NCBI RefSeq assembly: GCF_009017415.1
Contig: NC_092410.1
Span: 1,922,001-1,986,000, forward strand
Direction of reading: 5' to 3'
DNA: 64,000 nucleotides
DNA from: Aspergillus flavus
Taxonomy: Eukaryota; Ascomycota; Eurotiomycetes; Eurotiales; Aspergillaceae
Part shown: piece after piece, positions 31,647 to 43,048 of the stretch
Layout of the letters: each line of letters starts with the position of its first letter
How positions within the stretch are numbered: the first letter of the stretch is position 1
Made by a program: the position numbers and the translations under genes
The notes under the pieces: generated by a model
What the model saw: only the letters and a program-made list of their open reading frames with translations
What the model was told of the DNA's origin: nothing
Database searches by the model: none

Positions 31647-33737
31647 ATGTCTGCAACCCTCTACATCGACAGGCCGCACACGCACTTCACCAACCTCGAT
31701 TTCCTCACGGGCAAGGTTGTGGTAAAACTGACTTCGGAGACTCAAATAAGTGGGATCCAAGTTAAACTGGAAGGAGAAAGTCGAACCCGCCTCTCGGGAC
31801 CGCGACATCCGCACCATGAGCAATCTGATAAAAAGCGCACCGAGATTGAGGTTCATAAGGTAAGGCGCTCCTTTTCTTTCCTTTTCTTTTTCGCGCTTCT
31901 GCCGTTACTTATGGATCGGATAGATCTTATACAAAGTCCTCAATCTCTTCCCAACCCCGGCTGTCTTCAATGAGAACACTCCGAATACTGTTTGGACTTT
32001 TGCTGCGGGGACTTACGAGTATCCCTTTCAGTTCAAGGTAGGCTAGACAATAGCAACGGTACATCATAGTGCGACGTGCTGATTTTGACTTAGTTTCCCT
32101 TCAACAATGCATGTAGCTTTCAGAATAGCATGCTCACCAATCTCAACATTAGTGGTCTCAAAGTTGAGGTAGCTCGCGATACACATCGACATGTAAAGAA
32201 AACACTGCCTCCATCATTGAGTAGCTTCCCTCAAATGGCAGACATCAAATATTACGTCAAAGCGACAGTAGTTAGGCCGCAGTTCTACAAGGAGAATATA
32301 AGGACGGTATGTGCAGGGTCATGGAAAGATGGAAATCAAGCTTCGAACTTGAATAGACCTCATTATGAAATGACCTGAGGTGAATTTGCTTGGAAAAGCT
32401 GACTTTATTATAGATTACCAACATAAACTTTCTTCCCATCGAACCACCGAGGACGGGCAATCCGGGTGAAGAAACATATGCACGACGTCAACATGGATTT
32501 GCGAAATCCCCCAGCACATCAAAGATGAAGAGTTTGTTCCAAAAAGGCTCCAGTTCGTCTCTCCGAGATTCTTCCGGTGACTCGCCTCGCGTATCCGCAG
32601 ATATCAGACTACCAAATCCCTCGATACTTACATGTAACGAACCAATCCCGCTACGTATCCTTGTCAGCAAAACTTCGGAGTCATTTGAAACGATATTCTT
32701 GCAGACACTGCAAATTGAGTTAATCGCCTATACCAAAATTCTTGCCCATGATCTAAAACGGAATGAAACAAACACTTCAGTCATCTTCAGCCGCAGTAAT
32801 ATGGCCATTCCACTTGGGAGAGGAGGCGATCCAGTCGGCACTGAATGGACTATCGATGCTAGTATGTGGAGCCACATACCTCTCCCGAGCTCGGTGGCAC
32901 CAACCTTTGAAACCTGCAATATCTCGAGGACATATGAGTTAGAAGTGCGGGTTGGTTTGAGTCATGGCACTGTCGGCAATATGAAAGTACGTTTAGTCCC
33001 CTCTCCTCATAATGCGCATCCACTAATTATACAAGCCCCAACTCATTGTACTGCCGTTACGGATGCCTGTCAAAGTTTACTCTGGAATCTCCCCGCCTCA
33101 GGCGCTTCTGGACGCCATGGCTGAAAACGGGCACATTCAACCAACAGTTTCCCCTACCAAACCAAGCCGACCTTCTCAGGAAACCAGCGCACCGCCTCCG
33201 ATGCCCCCAAGGCCTACTAGACCTCCCGCACCTCTAAATCCAGAGGATGGTTATGACGACGCACCCCCGAGTTACGAAGACGCAATGGCTGAAACTCTGA
33301 GTCCTGTGGATGGCCCCCGTCGCGAGTATAACCCACCAGCTACCTCCTCCACCGGAAGACCTATTGAATTTGGAACTGATCCAAGCACGCCAGTTCACTC
33401 GGGAAAGGATCCTGAGCCCCAAACGCCCTACAGCAACCGCGAAGCGAACTCGTCGTCTGAGTCTTTCGATATGCTTCCGTCCACTCCTCCTGAACCACAG
33501 ACCGGGTCTCCCCCTACATCCCCCGTCGCACGGCAACAAAGTGTGCTCAAGATTCACAAACTCGCGGCTCTTCAGGAAGACAGTCCACCTCAATATCAGC
33601 CTGTAGCAGACCAACCACTGCGGTCGCCTGGAAGCCAAGCACAGCCAAGTTCATCCAGACCAGATGTTCGGGCTCTAAAACTAGGTGTTCCCAACAGGAA
33701 GCCTGTTCCCCGAAGTCCGAATTCCGGAGGTGCTTGA
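31647..33737 (+). CDS. Alpha-arrestin (ART-like) with PY motif
   Basis: Five exons: 31647-31859, 31924-32037, 32094-32306, 32414-32986 and 33036-33737, all in phase 0; 604 aa. Residues 1-150 form the arrestin-N sandwich (TLYIDRPHTHFTNLDFLTGK, then VWTFAAGTYEYPFQFKFPF, the typical G.Y.YPF.F..P signature). Residues about 200-390 form the arrestin-C domain, ending in PQLIVLPLRMPVKVYSGI. The tail is a Pro/Ser-rich disordered region with PPSYEDAM at 448-455, a PPxY ligand for Nedd4/Rsp5-type ubiquitin ligases (HulA in Aspergillus). Such proteins act as adaptors that direct plasma-membrane transporters to ubiquitination and endocytosis. The target transporters cannot be inferred. ATG 31647 is preferred because the longer frame starts with a non-ATG codon. 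Confidence 0.85.
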
Positions 33738-34754
33738 TTTTCTAGGATCACACTTTCAAGGGGCTTCTTTTACACTTGGACGTGAACTTCCATCATTCAA
33801 CTCAACTTTCAACAACCCTAGGGTCCTTGTTTGCGCTAGGGTAAGCGTCAGGAGCGACAATAGCAAGTAAACTGTTTGAGGAATTTAACACGGATAGTAA
33901 ATGCCCCGAACAGCAGCAAAATGAGACACTAGCTCCATTGTTGCCTGTATTAGAGGATACACATGCATCTACAGGAGTTTCTAGGGGTACTTTCCTTTTC
34001 CTGTCTTTCCTTGTGAGTGTTCGATACCATATCTTCTCTATGGATAGGCCACTTAAGATACACCTATCTCTACTCGTACGTGTTATACATAGTAATTACG
34101 GAATATAATGCCTGTCTACATACATGTACTCCTATAGATTATACCATCAACTCCCTCCATATACCCCATCGTATAGGTATTATGAGCGACGCAGCAGCAC
34201 TACACCTTTCTCACTAAACTATGAGGGGCTAGAGTACAGTTAGACTGAGAATCTCATTGTTTGTTTACCCGTCCATGTTTGCTTTGGTGCTACTGATAAT
34301 CTTAAGTTGCGGTGAGTGATTTCGCAGCAGTATGTATTTGTGTTGGCCTTAGGCACTAGTAGGACGAATCAGGTCTAGGGCGATATTTCGGAAAAGTGAG
34401 CTTCTGCGTCTCTTTGTCGAGCTTCTCTTGTGTCACGTCACGCGCCCCATGAATTTTCTCCTGCCACAATATGCCCTTCCCGATTGATTCGCTGGCTCCA
34501 TACTAATTCAATCGTCTCCAGCGAACTAAATAATCGGTTCTGCATCTTCTCCCCGTTGCCAGAAGACCCGAGCTGCTTGTTCCACTACATAAGTGTGAGA
34601 GTACCCGACGCGATCAATCTACGGAGCTTCTATCACACAAGAAGCATTTATTACAATTGCATGTTACATTGCCTCACTAGCGCTCTACCTCAATGATTTA
34701 ATTTCAAGAATCTCGAAGAAGAAAAAAAAATACATTAATCAAACATTCCCCATC
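33738..34754. other. Intergenic arrestin-coilin-like
   Basis: AT-rich spacer with short frames only. An A-rich run (34710-34740) lies just before the downstream start. No gene or repeat recognised. Confidence 0.5.
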
Positions 34755-37700
34755 ATGCGTCTCCACCTCATTATTCAACGCCACGGTCTACCCGTAACGC
34801 GCATTCTGTGGACGACCGCATCACCGTCTCTTTACGGTCAGAGTACATCGTCTGCTCTCCCTGCATTTGCGTCAGCTATTACCTCTTCACGCGCGCCTAA
34901 TGCGCTCTATGCGAATGGTGGCTATACTATTGCTCAGCTCCTGGAAGATGTCAATGAGGTTGTTCCTCTTGAGACGGAGCCAGCACTGTTTGACAGTGAG
35001 TTCAGTGGGCAATGGGGACTTGAGGACTATGTAGTTGAAGTGGGGGGCTCCGAGTGTCTACATTTCATGGAGGTGGAAGGTCTTTTGAGAGATGGCGACG
35101 AAGTTTTGTGAGTATTTGGGCTCATCACACTAGGCTCCGACAAAGCGTGCATCACAGTGACGTTTACTTACACCCGGCTCATCAAGGATTCGCGCGCTAC
35201 AAATATCCGACTTACGGGCTAGGCGACTGACCGGGCGGCATCAAATCTCGACCGATGGCAAGCACCTCATAGACGGTGTACCCTTTGGTAAGCCTTTTCT
35301 GAAACGACCGGTCTCCTCAAGACCTGCGATTACGATCCCTCCACGGAAAAGAAGGCGTACTACATTTGCGACACAAGATAATGTAGTCGGGTATCATGAG
35401 GAGGATACGGAGTGGGCTCTTCCGCGAATTCGCTCTTTCAAAGAACTTTCGGCTCTCAGAGGCGTCGATGAGCCTGAAACTGGTATTATGGATGGCAATG
35501 TGGAGTATAATGACGATGAGGATGAGGATGAATATGAGGACTACCATGAAAGCCACGAGGATACTGGCAATGGTACCGTTATTCGCCATCACGTCGATAA
35601 CACTGAAGATGCCGAAGCATCAGAAAGCGACGCAGACGCATCTGATATCGATGCTAGAGACTTGGAAGATGAGTTAAAGGACCTAAAAGAGGATTTGGAT
35701 ATCTCGGCTATGCCAGAAACCGAGTCAACGGATGATGAACAACATGAAACTGAACGCAGAGGCTATGCATTACGCTCAAGGCTGAGTACCTCACATGCAG
35801 CACCGACTAAGAGTTCAGTTGCACAAGTCATTCAGGCTTCTTCAGAAGCACATTCCTTCCGAAGGGATTCAAAAGCTGTTAGGTTCAGTCAGCAAAAAGA
35901 GGGGTCGCCGATGCTTCCTTCCCTAGAATCTGCGATAGCCAAGGCACCGCCAGCTTCGGATTCAAACTCCGATTCAAGCGATAGTGCCAGTAGCTCTTCT
36001 TTGAGTGACTCCAGTAACACAGATTCGGGTGACGGCTCGAGTTCTTCAGACGAATCATCCTCCGAATCAAGTGATGATTCTAGCTCCGATTCAGACATTT
36101 CCACTTCAGAGTCGGAGGATGAAGAGATATCAACCGCACCACTCGTAGCCAACCCACCTGGCTATGGCTCCGTAAGAACGAAGAAGAGCAATCAACGCAA
36201 CAAAATGCGACGAAGACTGTCAAAGTTAAAAGAGCTTGGTGCGTTGCCCGCGGAGGCAGATTTTGCTGCTCTGCGAGACTGGGAAGACAAGAATAAAGGC
36301 CAGCGCTTTGTGCCTGAAATTTCAGGTTCTAATAAAGGCCCTGAGATGGAAGAATTCGAGGAAAGACGGCAAAAGTTGCTCCGTGATATTGACTCAGGGG
36401 GCATCGATATTACCGATGGCACATTTTCCCCTCTAAAGCCGGTCGAGGAAAGCAACCAGTCGCAATCTAAAGAGCTTGCAAAGCAGCACGAAGCTACTGT
36501 GGAGGAGGCCGGCGAAGTCGTCCCAGAGCCAAAACGACGCACCCTAGATGTTGCAAGCTCTAGAAGGTTACTCTTCGGCTCCCTTGGTGTTAGAACACCG
36601 CGAACCAAAGAAGACGAGGAAGCTACTCGAAAGAAGCTCGCAGGGAAGGCGAACAATTTCGTTCCTCAGAAGAAAGTGTCTGATGAACTTACAGATGCCC
36701 CTGAAAGTGACCTGGACGAGGACTGGGAAAATAAACTCATAGTTAGAGCTACTGAGTGCGTTTATGATGACATACAATTGACGGCGCCTCCTTTTCCTTT
36801 CGAGCAGCGTTGGGATTACGAAGCTGGTGACCTTATCAGACAACGAAAAGGCTTAGGAAAGAAGAGGAAAAGGCGCCAGCAACTCCAAGTCTACGATGAG
36901 GAAGAAGGTGATTATGGAGGTGGTGAGGATAGTTTTGTCGACGATGATCTGCATCACAACTACGATGACTCGGAGCAACTTTACAGCGAGGCAAACGATC
37001 ATGAAGCTGCGCAGATTGCAGAAGAAAAATCAGATGATTTGCCTTCAGTCCCAAGTGACCCAAGCTCTCTTCGCGACCTTGTTGAAGACGACTTGAAATG
37101 TGGATGCGTACTTGCCTTTAAACAGCTGGATGTGTCTAAGGCCACAAATTGGCAACCCACCGTGACCGATTTTCGAGTTGCGGAGATACATGATGTGTAT
37201 GATGATGGGACCCTCAATCTCCGGCTTGCGAAGCGAGACCGCAGACAGGTCAAAGAAATAGAACTCGAGGAAGATGGACCTCAGTATAGTGGGTTTGAAA
37301 TGCCGGGCTATGAAGACGAAGGTGAAGATGACGGCTTCAGGGAGATGTCCTTTGCCGATCTTATTGACCCGAAGCTTCTTCGGCCTGCAGAACTTGAAAA
37401 GACTAAGCAGACCAGCAAGTCAGTACATTGAACTCCTTTTACTTTCGAGTTGCCTCGCGATCACGCGCTCACCCGACCAAGCTCCCCAGAGTTATTTCCG
37501 CGAAGCCCCAGTCCGGCTACAAACCAACCTGGGATGTCCGGCGGGCTTACAGACTATGAACAAACAATCAAGGAATCTAGCAAGCTGCCTAACAAACTGG
37601 ATCCCGAGGTACCGACAAGCAGTATGACTGATAATATACATACTTCTATAGGTGACGCCAATCCTGAGATAAGGTCACCGACGTTCGATGGGTTCCAATC

Positions 37701-38535
37701 TTCTAGCCCAACGTCAGGGCAGCCGCTGAAGGCTAGCTTGTATGATTCTGACAGCAGTTGCTCCGACCCTCACTCCCTTGAGGGAAAAGATGTTCAGTTT
37801 ATGTCCCACTCTTCTCCGCCTCCCATTCTTCCTGATAATTTCTCGTCGTTACCCCCATCGGATGACGATCTGCAGATGCTTAGCACCCCAAGGAGTGAAG
37901 TCTCGTTCAGCCGCCTGATGGACCAGCTGTTCGATGGCAGCAAAGAGAAAAGTAGCTCCCCTTCAATAAAAAGGGAAGTGAGTCAACTCCCGGAAAGGCC
38001 GGCCTCTCGGTCATCAACTGGTTCCGTCGTTCCCAATCCGGTTGACAAAATTGTCAAAACTCCTGAAACCCGGCGTCGACGTAGCTCTCAGAAGCAGAGA
38101 TGCAGCATTAAGGAAGGAGACACAACACTGGATTATGTGTCTGCAGTGGAATTTCCTTCTTCACCTTCTCCACGCCGATCAGGGAGGGTGAGGACGAGGA
38201 AGTCATACCCGTCGCAAGATGATCCAATGGTCAGCGCTGCCATGGGGAACGTTCCACAGGGCAAGCAGAAGATCTCAGGCACTCATGACTCCTCGGCGCC
38301 CCAAGGAATAATCGACTTGACTCAATCCAGCCCTGCAGGGTCTCCCGGAGGCAGTGGCCAGGATTTTTCTCGGACCCGTCGGCTTTCTCGAGGCCCAGGA
38401 TGGATGCATAAGGATATCTCCGGCACCCGCAGAGAAACCAGGTTGTCATCGGCGGGGCCAAAAGTACAGGTCATGAAAGAGGTCAGTATCGGTCCGTCGC
38501 CGCGGCGGGGAAGAAAGCGGAGGCCAAAATCCTAG
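34755..38535 (+). CDS. Coilin-like nuclear protein (N-terminal coilin-like domain plus Tudor-like domain), internal TGA
   Basis: Exon 1 is 34755-35107 and exon 2 starts at 35187 (intron gtgagt..aag, phase 2). The N-terminus (MRLHLIIQRHGLPVTRILW, then WGLEDYVVEVGG and LRARRLTGRHQIS) matches the fungal domain that resembles the coilin self-association module. It is followed by a basic patch PRKRRR, long Asp/Glu and Ser/Asp runs (about residues 218-430), KMRRRLSKLKELG near 455, and at about 755-835 a segment (CGCVLAFKQLDV..YDDGTLNLRLAKRDRR) like the atypical Tudor domain that ends coilin. An in-frame TGA at 37429-37431 ends an 865-residue product, yet the same frame stays open for 368 further codons to 38535. 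Coilin organises Cajal bodies. The TGA may be a real stop, a nonsense change, or removed by a 93-nt intron (37419-37511, gtcagt..cccag). Confidence 0.65.
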
Positions 38536-39022
38536 ATGAATGGCTCCCTGATGTTTCCTTGTTGGTTTGTGTACTCTTGCGCCATAAGGGGCTAGTGTTA
38601 GTTAGTGCCTGGCACCGATGGTTCTAGACCCTAAAGGCTTGTATATGTGTATATGTGTTTATGGTATGGTACATATGAAGAGATATCCTGTGTATAGCTT
38701 ACGTTATCAAAGTCAATAAACTGCCAAAAAAGGGTAAAGGATGACGTTGATGACGTCTGACAAAACCTGGTCGCTGATTGGCTGTCCGTTTACGTCATGG
38801 CCTTGCTATCAATAAATGAATCCATGAATTAATCCAAGACATGAAAGCAGTTGCTATGAAATAATCATGACCCAGGCAAGAGAAAGATGATCTAGATCAC
38901 GACACTCCTTCCTATAAGCTTTAGAACATCCATTTCCCGTGCGGAACTCTCAGACATTTACTAGATAGACTACAACCACCTAAGAAGGTACTCTTCTAAT
39001 CCATTGGACTCGCCCAATCCTA
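38536..39022. other. Intergenic coilin-like to Rieske-AIF
   Basis: 3' flank, then a promoter-like region; a TGACG-rich patch sits near 38740-38800 (repeated gacgt). No gene seen. Confidence 0.45.
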
Positions 39023-41161
39023 ATGCACGTACCCCTCTCTCGCGGGGCACGCAACAGCTTCTCATCGCCTGTTTTCTACTCGCTATCCTCTCCTCGTCAT
39101 ATCCTCCCTGCCTCTTATTCTCCCACCACCCCCCGCTGCCGTTGTGGTTGTCGCAATTCTACTACCTGTTCTTGCTCGTGCTGCGCTCACCCAACTTCAC
39201 CACGCCGCTTCACGTCCGCTAGGTCATTGTCATCTTCTTTTCCTTGCTCTAAATCTACCCCATTGCCGTCTAGACATCTCTTACTACCTGCCGAGAAAGC
39301 TTCCATTCATAGTCGGCCATTCTCTTCAACTCAATCTCGTAAACTCTTTCACACTACTGCAAAAATGGCACAAGAATATAAACTCAAGGATATCTCGTCC
39401 CTAGCGGACATCAAAGAAATGGACAAGGTGGAGTCCGAGGTGGAGGGCATAGAGGATGGTAAGGTCCTGGTGGTGAACTACGAAGGTCAATTTCATGCCA
39501 TGAGTCCTAAATGTACCCATTACGGAGCTCCGTTGAAACTTGGTGTTGTTGCTCCGGAGGGACGGATTACTTGCCCGTGGCATGGAGGTAAGTCTGCCAC
39601 GTTCTGCTTTGGTTGAAAGGATATTGTGGGCTGATTAGCATCCGTAGCATGCTTTAATATCAGTACCGGTGATGTTGAAGATGCACCCGCTCCCAAAGCT
39701 TTGCATAAGTTTGAAGTCTTTGAGAAGGATGGTGCGGTCTATATCAAGGGAGAGGAGTCGACCATTAAGTCCGGCCAAAGAGATCCGGTTGCCCGGTGCA
39801 GTGCTTCCGCTCCGGAGAAGTTGGTCATTGTGGGAGGGTAAGTCCTCTTAACGCATGCATCATTCCCAGTCACAGTAAATCTAACCCCAGGCAGTGGAAG
39901 CGGTACTTTTGGTGTTGTCGAGGCCATTCGCGAGTTGAAATACAAGGGTGACATAACCATCATTTCTCGAGAGCCCAATCTGCCTATTGATAGAACCAAG
40001 TTATCCAAGGCTCTGATCTCAGATCCTTCGAAGATCGAGTGGCGCCCTCGTGAATGGTACGAGAGCGTCTCCGTAGAGACCGTCACTGATGAAGTGACGT
40101 CGGTGGACTTTAACAAGAGAACTGTGGCCACTAAGTCGGGCAAGACATACCCATACACTAAGCTGGTACTTGCTACTGGAGGTGTGCCACGCACTCTCCC
40201 TGTGGAAGGCTTCAATGACCTAGGCAACATCTTCCTCCTGCGCTTTGTCACCGATGTACAGTCCATCCTCAAGGCAGTAGGCGAGAAGAACAAAAAGATC
40301 GTTGTCGTCGGTAGCTCATTCATTGGTATGGAGGTGGGTAACGCACTCGCCAAAGATAACGATGTCACCATTGTCGGTCAAGAAAAGGCCCCTATGGAAC
40401 GCGTCTTGGGTGAGGAGGTCGGCCGAATCATTCAAGGAAATCTGGAGAAGGCGGGTGTCAAATTCAAGCTGCAGGCCGGCGTTGCGAAAGCTACACCTTC
40501 TAGTTCGGACTCCAGCAAGGTCGGCGCAGTCCATCTCAACGACGGCACCGTCCTCGGAGCCGACCTAGTCATTCTGGGCGTCGGTGTACGTCCAGCTACC
40601 GACTTCCTTAAGAACAACCAGGCCATTACTCTAGAGAATGACGGTTCAATCAGAACTGATGAACATTTCGCCGTCCCTGGTCTAGACAACCATGTCTTTG
40701 CCATCGGTGACATTGCCACATACCCTTATCATGGGCCGGGTACGGATCTAAAGGGCACTCTCACTCGTATCGAACACTGGAACGTTGCGCAAAACGCCGG
40801 CCGCGGCGTCGCCCGCGCCATTGTTCATAGCCTCGCAAACTCAGCCTCATCGCTACAATCCCTGAAACCGAAGGCCTTCATCCCAATTTTCTGGTCTGCC
40901 GTGGGGGCTCAATTGCGGTACTGCGGTAACACCCCCAACGGCTGGGATAGCCTCGTTTTGAAGGGCGAGCCCGAGAACGCCAAGTTTGCTGCGTACTACT
41001 GTAAGGGCGATACAGTGGTCGCCGTTGCGACGATGGGCATGGATCCCATTATGGTGAAGTGTGCGGAGTTGATGCGCCGGAAGAATATGCCGTCTAAGTC
41101 GCAGATTGAGAGTGGTGTTGATGTCTTGAAAGTAGGATTGCCGGAAGGTGTAAAGATTTAA
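39023..41161 (+). CDS. Rieske-domain AIF-like FAD/NAD(P)H oxidoreductase (AIFM3-type)
   Basis: Three exons, 39023-39587, 39648-39837 and 39895-41161, give 673 aa; starting at the internal ATG 39365 gives 559 aa. From 39365 the order is a Rieske [2Fe-2S] domain (CTHYGA at the first ligand pair, CPWHGACF at the second, spliced inside it), then a pyridine-nucleotide disulfide oxidoreductase fold with VIVGGGSGTFG for FAD, KKIVVVGSSFIGMEV for NAD(P)H and VFAIGDIATYP near the second FAD contact. The upstream 114 codons are open and rich in Ser/Arg/Pro, ending RPFSSTQSRKLFHTTAK, a strong mitochondrial presequence. Family members include human AIFM3/AIFL and A. nidulans AifA, implicated in redox stress and cell death. 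The reaction is unknown. I list the long form, because the presequence reads well. Confidence 0.85.
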
Positions 41162-41514
41162 TTAACATAGTTTTCTCCAATAGTACAGTTTGTTGGTTGT
41201 TCTTAATTCATAGGTGAGCTCGTTGGTTGAAACTGTAAAAGTTCACAAGACTTCCGTTTTATATATATTGTCAGCCCGTTGAACCCAACGTTTGTCAATC
41301 GGTTCAGCTTTGTATAAGAAGTTCAACACGCCGATATATATCTTCCGTAAGGGTCGCATATATAATTCCAGAATAAGTTTTGATTTCTCCCTCTAACGCC
41401 CAACGTGATAGTAATAATAATATAGAACATGGAATGCTAACTTCTATACACAAACACAACTTAATTGAATTTAATCGAGACGGAGTAAGCCCAGAGTTAA
41501 ACTCGATTCATAGA
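41162..41514. other. Convergent intergenic
   Basis: Tail-to-tail spacer between the Rieske-AIF and RPA43 genes with AT-rich 3' flanks; nothing else seen. Confidence 0.5.
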
Positions 41515-42876
41515 TCATTTCTCCTTCTTTTCCTTCTTCTTAGACTTGGAGGATTTGGATTTCTTCTCCTTCTCAGCCTTCGGCTCCTTGGTCTTGCTGG
41601 GGGTTTCTGGTTCTGGGATAGCAGCGACTGATGGCGCTGCTAGTGCGCCGGACATGGAAACTCGGGGTTCTTGGCTACGTCCCCTCCGTGGGGTGGCAGA
41701 TGTGGTTAAGATACCATTGCGCTCATCTTCAAGCACTCTGGCTTCCTCCTCCGGGGAGAGCATCGTGCCCTCAATGCTAAGAAAGCTGCGATCGCGCTCC
41801 GAACCGGGAATGACGTCGACATCGACGACCCGGAAACGGACAGTGCCGCGTACACGGTGACCAGATACAGACTGGAAGTAGCCCTCTGCGGCAGATTCGT
41901 CATCCTCAGCATTGGCTTCTTCGTTGAGGGTGTCGGAGACGGGGTTTGCCAACGAGACGGGGTTGAAATGCTCTTTTTCTTGATCGAAGGAGGCAGACGG
42001 TTCGGATTCGTCATCTTCGGATGTGGTGGCTGTCTTTTGCTGGTCTCCGCTGACGCTGCCTTCTTCACCTGGTGGGACCCATTTCCAGTTCGAAGGGAGT
42101 CTCTTGCGTTCAATACCGACGGAGAAGAGGTTGAGCACAACGGCGCCCAGGAAACCTTCAGACTGGACGTTGACCCATCCTTCGAGAATTTGACCCCTTT
42201 GTGGCCGAAAAACCAGGAATGTCGCAGTCAGGTAAACGTACAGCACGCCGTATTCGCCTGCTGTCTTGGCGAGAGTCAATGGTTTTGGATTGGGATCTGC
42301 GGGATCAGAGGACGTATATGGGGAAGGCGGGGTACTCGATATCGAGGCATCGGAGTAGGCCAAGATGACACCTTGAAGGGGAGCATAATAAGTAAGGAGG
42401 AGAGGGGAGAGATGTTCCGCCAGGAGGGAGGCTTTAGCATGAGTCGGGGAAATCGAGATGGGCGATAGAGGAAGATAGAGCGTTGCGGTGGTCAGAACAT
42501 ATGGCGAGTCTGGAATTGCTGCTCCTTCTGTGTCGGCCTGTTTGCTCTTCGTCTTATCCTTGGACTTCTTGCTCTTTTTCTTCTTTTCAATGTCATGATC
42601 CGCGGTTTCGTCGGCTAATTGGCTCGATTCATGCTTGCGCTTCTTCTTTGACGGCGATGAGGATGATACGTCCTTGTTCTTGTGTTTGCGCTTGCGCTCT
42701 TTTTCTGGGGATGGTACGGCAGCTGGGACCCGCTCTGAATCTATTTCCATCGCATCGACGGCCATTGTGTTCGATAGTGGCGCAACGGGTGCGCCTGTGG
42801 AGTATCTTCGAGGATCGATATCCGATGGATTTTCAGATGTCGAAACTTTTTTTTTTTCTTTTCCTTCTTTGCTCAT
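41515..42876 (-). CDS. rpa43: DNA-directed RNA polymerase I subunit RPA43
   Basis: Single exon on the minus strand, 453 aa from the ATG at 42876 (MSKEGKEKKK). After a Lys/Ser-rich disordered head come the RPB7-like tip domain (TLYLPLSPISISPTHAKASL, then YYAPLQGVILAYSD) and the OB fold (GEYGVLYVYLTATFLVFRPQ; GWVNVQSEGFLGAVVLNLFS; RLPSNWKW). This order is diagnostic of RPA43, the stalk subunit that contacts Rrn3 in Pol I. The C-terminus is an acidic stretch, then KAEKEKKSKSSKSKKKEKKE, a Lys-rich tail as in other fungal orthologues. The frame is open upstream to an ATG at 43050, but that would overlap the start codon of the divergent DnaJ gene (43049) and add an Arg/Lys-rich non-conserved leader, so I prefer 42876. 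Confidence 0.85.
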   Translation of the reverse strand: MSKEGKEKKKVSTSENPSDIDPRRYSTGAPVAPLSNTMAVDAMEIDSERVPAAVPSPEKERKRKHKNKDVSSSSPSKKKRKHESSQLADETADHDIEKKKKSKKSKDKTKSKQADTEGAAIPDSPYVLTTATLYLPLSPISISPTHAKASLLAEHLSPLLLTYYAPLQGVILAYSDASISSTPPSPYTSSDPADPNPKPLTLAKTAGEYGVLYVYLTATFLVFRPQRGQILEGWVNVQSEGFLGAVVLNLFSVGIERKRLPSNWKWVPPGEEGSVSGDQQKTATTSEDDESEPSASFDQEKEHFNPVSLANPVSDTLNEEANAEDDESAAEGYFQSVSGHRVRGTVRFRVVDVDVIPGSERDRSFLSIEGTMLSPEEEARVLEDERNGILTTSATPRRGRSQEPRVSMSGALAAPSVAAIPEPETPSKTKEPKAEKEKKSKSSKSKKKEKKEK

Positions 42877-43048
42877 GTGGAGAAATGGAAGGCGGTGTCT
42901 AGGGCGGTAAGTTTCAAGGCAGGCGCCAAGTCGCAACTTCATGGAAGAAGACAACATACGATAGTGCTTCATGGCGCTAAACTTTTGTATAAAATTAAAA
43001 GTAGTTGATTTCCCGTGCTGCCTACAAGCACGGGACTGAAATATCTTC
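42877..43048. promoter_or_regulatory. Short divergent promoter RPA43/DnaJ
   Basis: Only 172 bp separate the two preferred start codons, so both transcripts must start inside this interval or within the neighbour's leader. No TATA box is obvious. Confidence 0.5.

Noticed and set aside
41857..42468. 203-codon plus-strand frame
   Set aside because: Antisense to RPA43, whose domains are clear.
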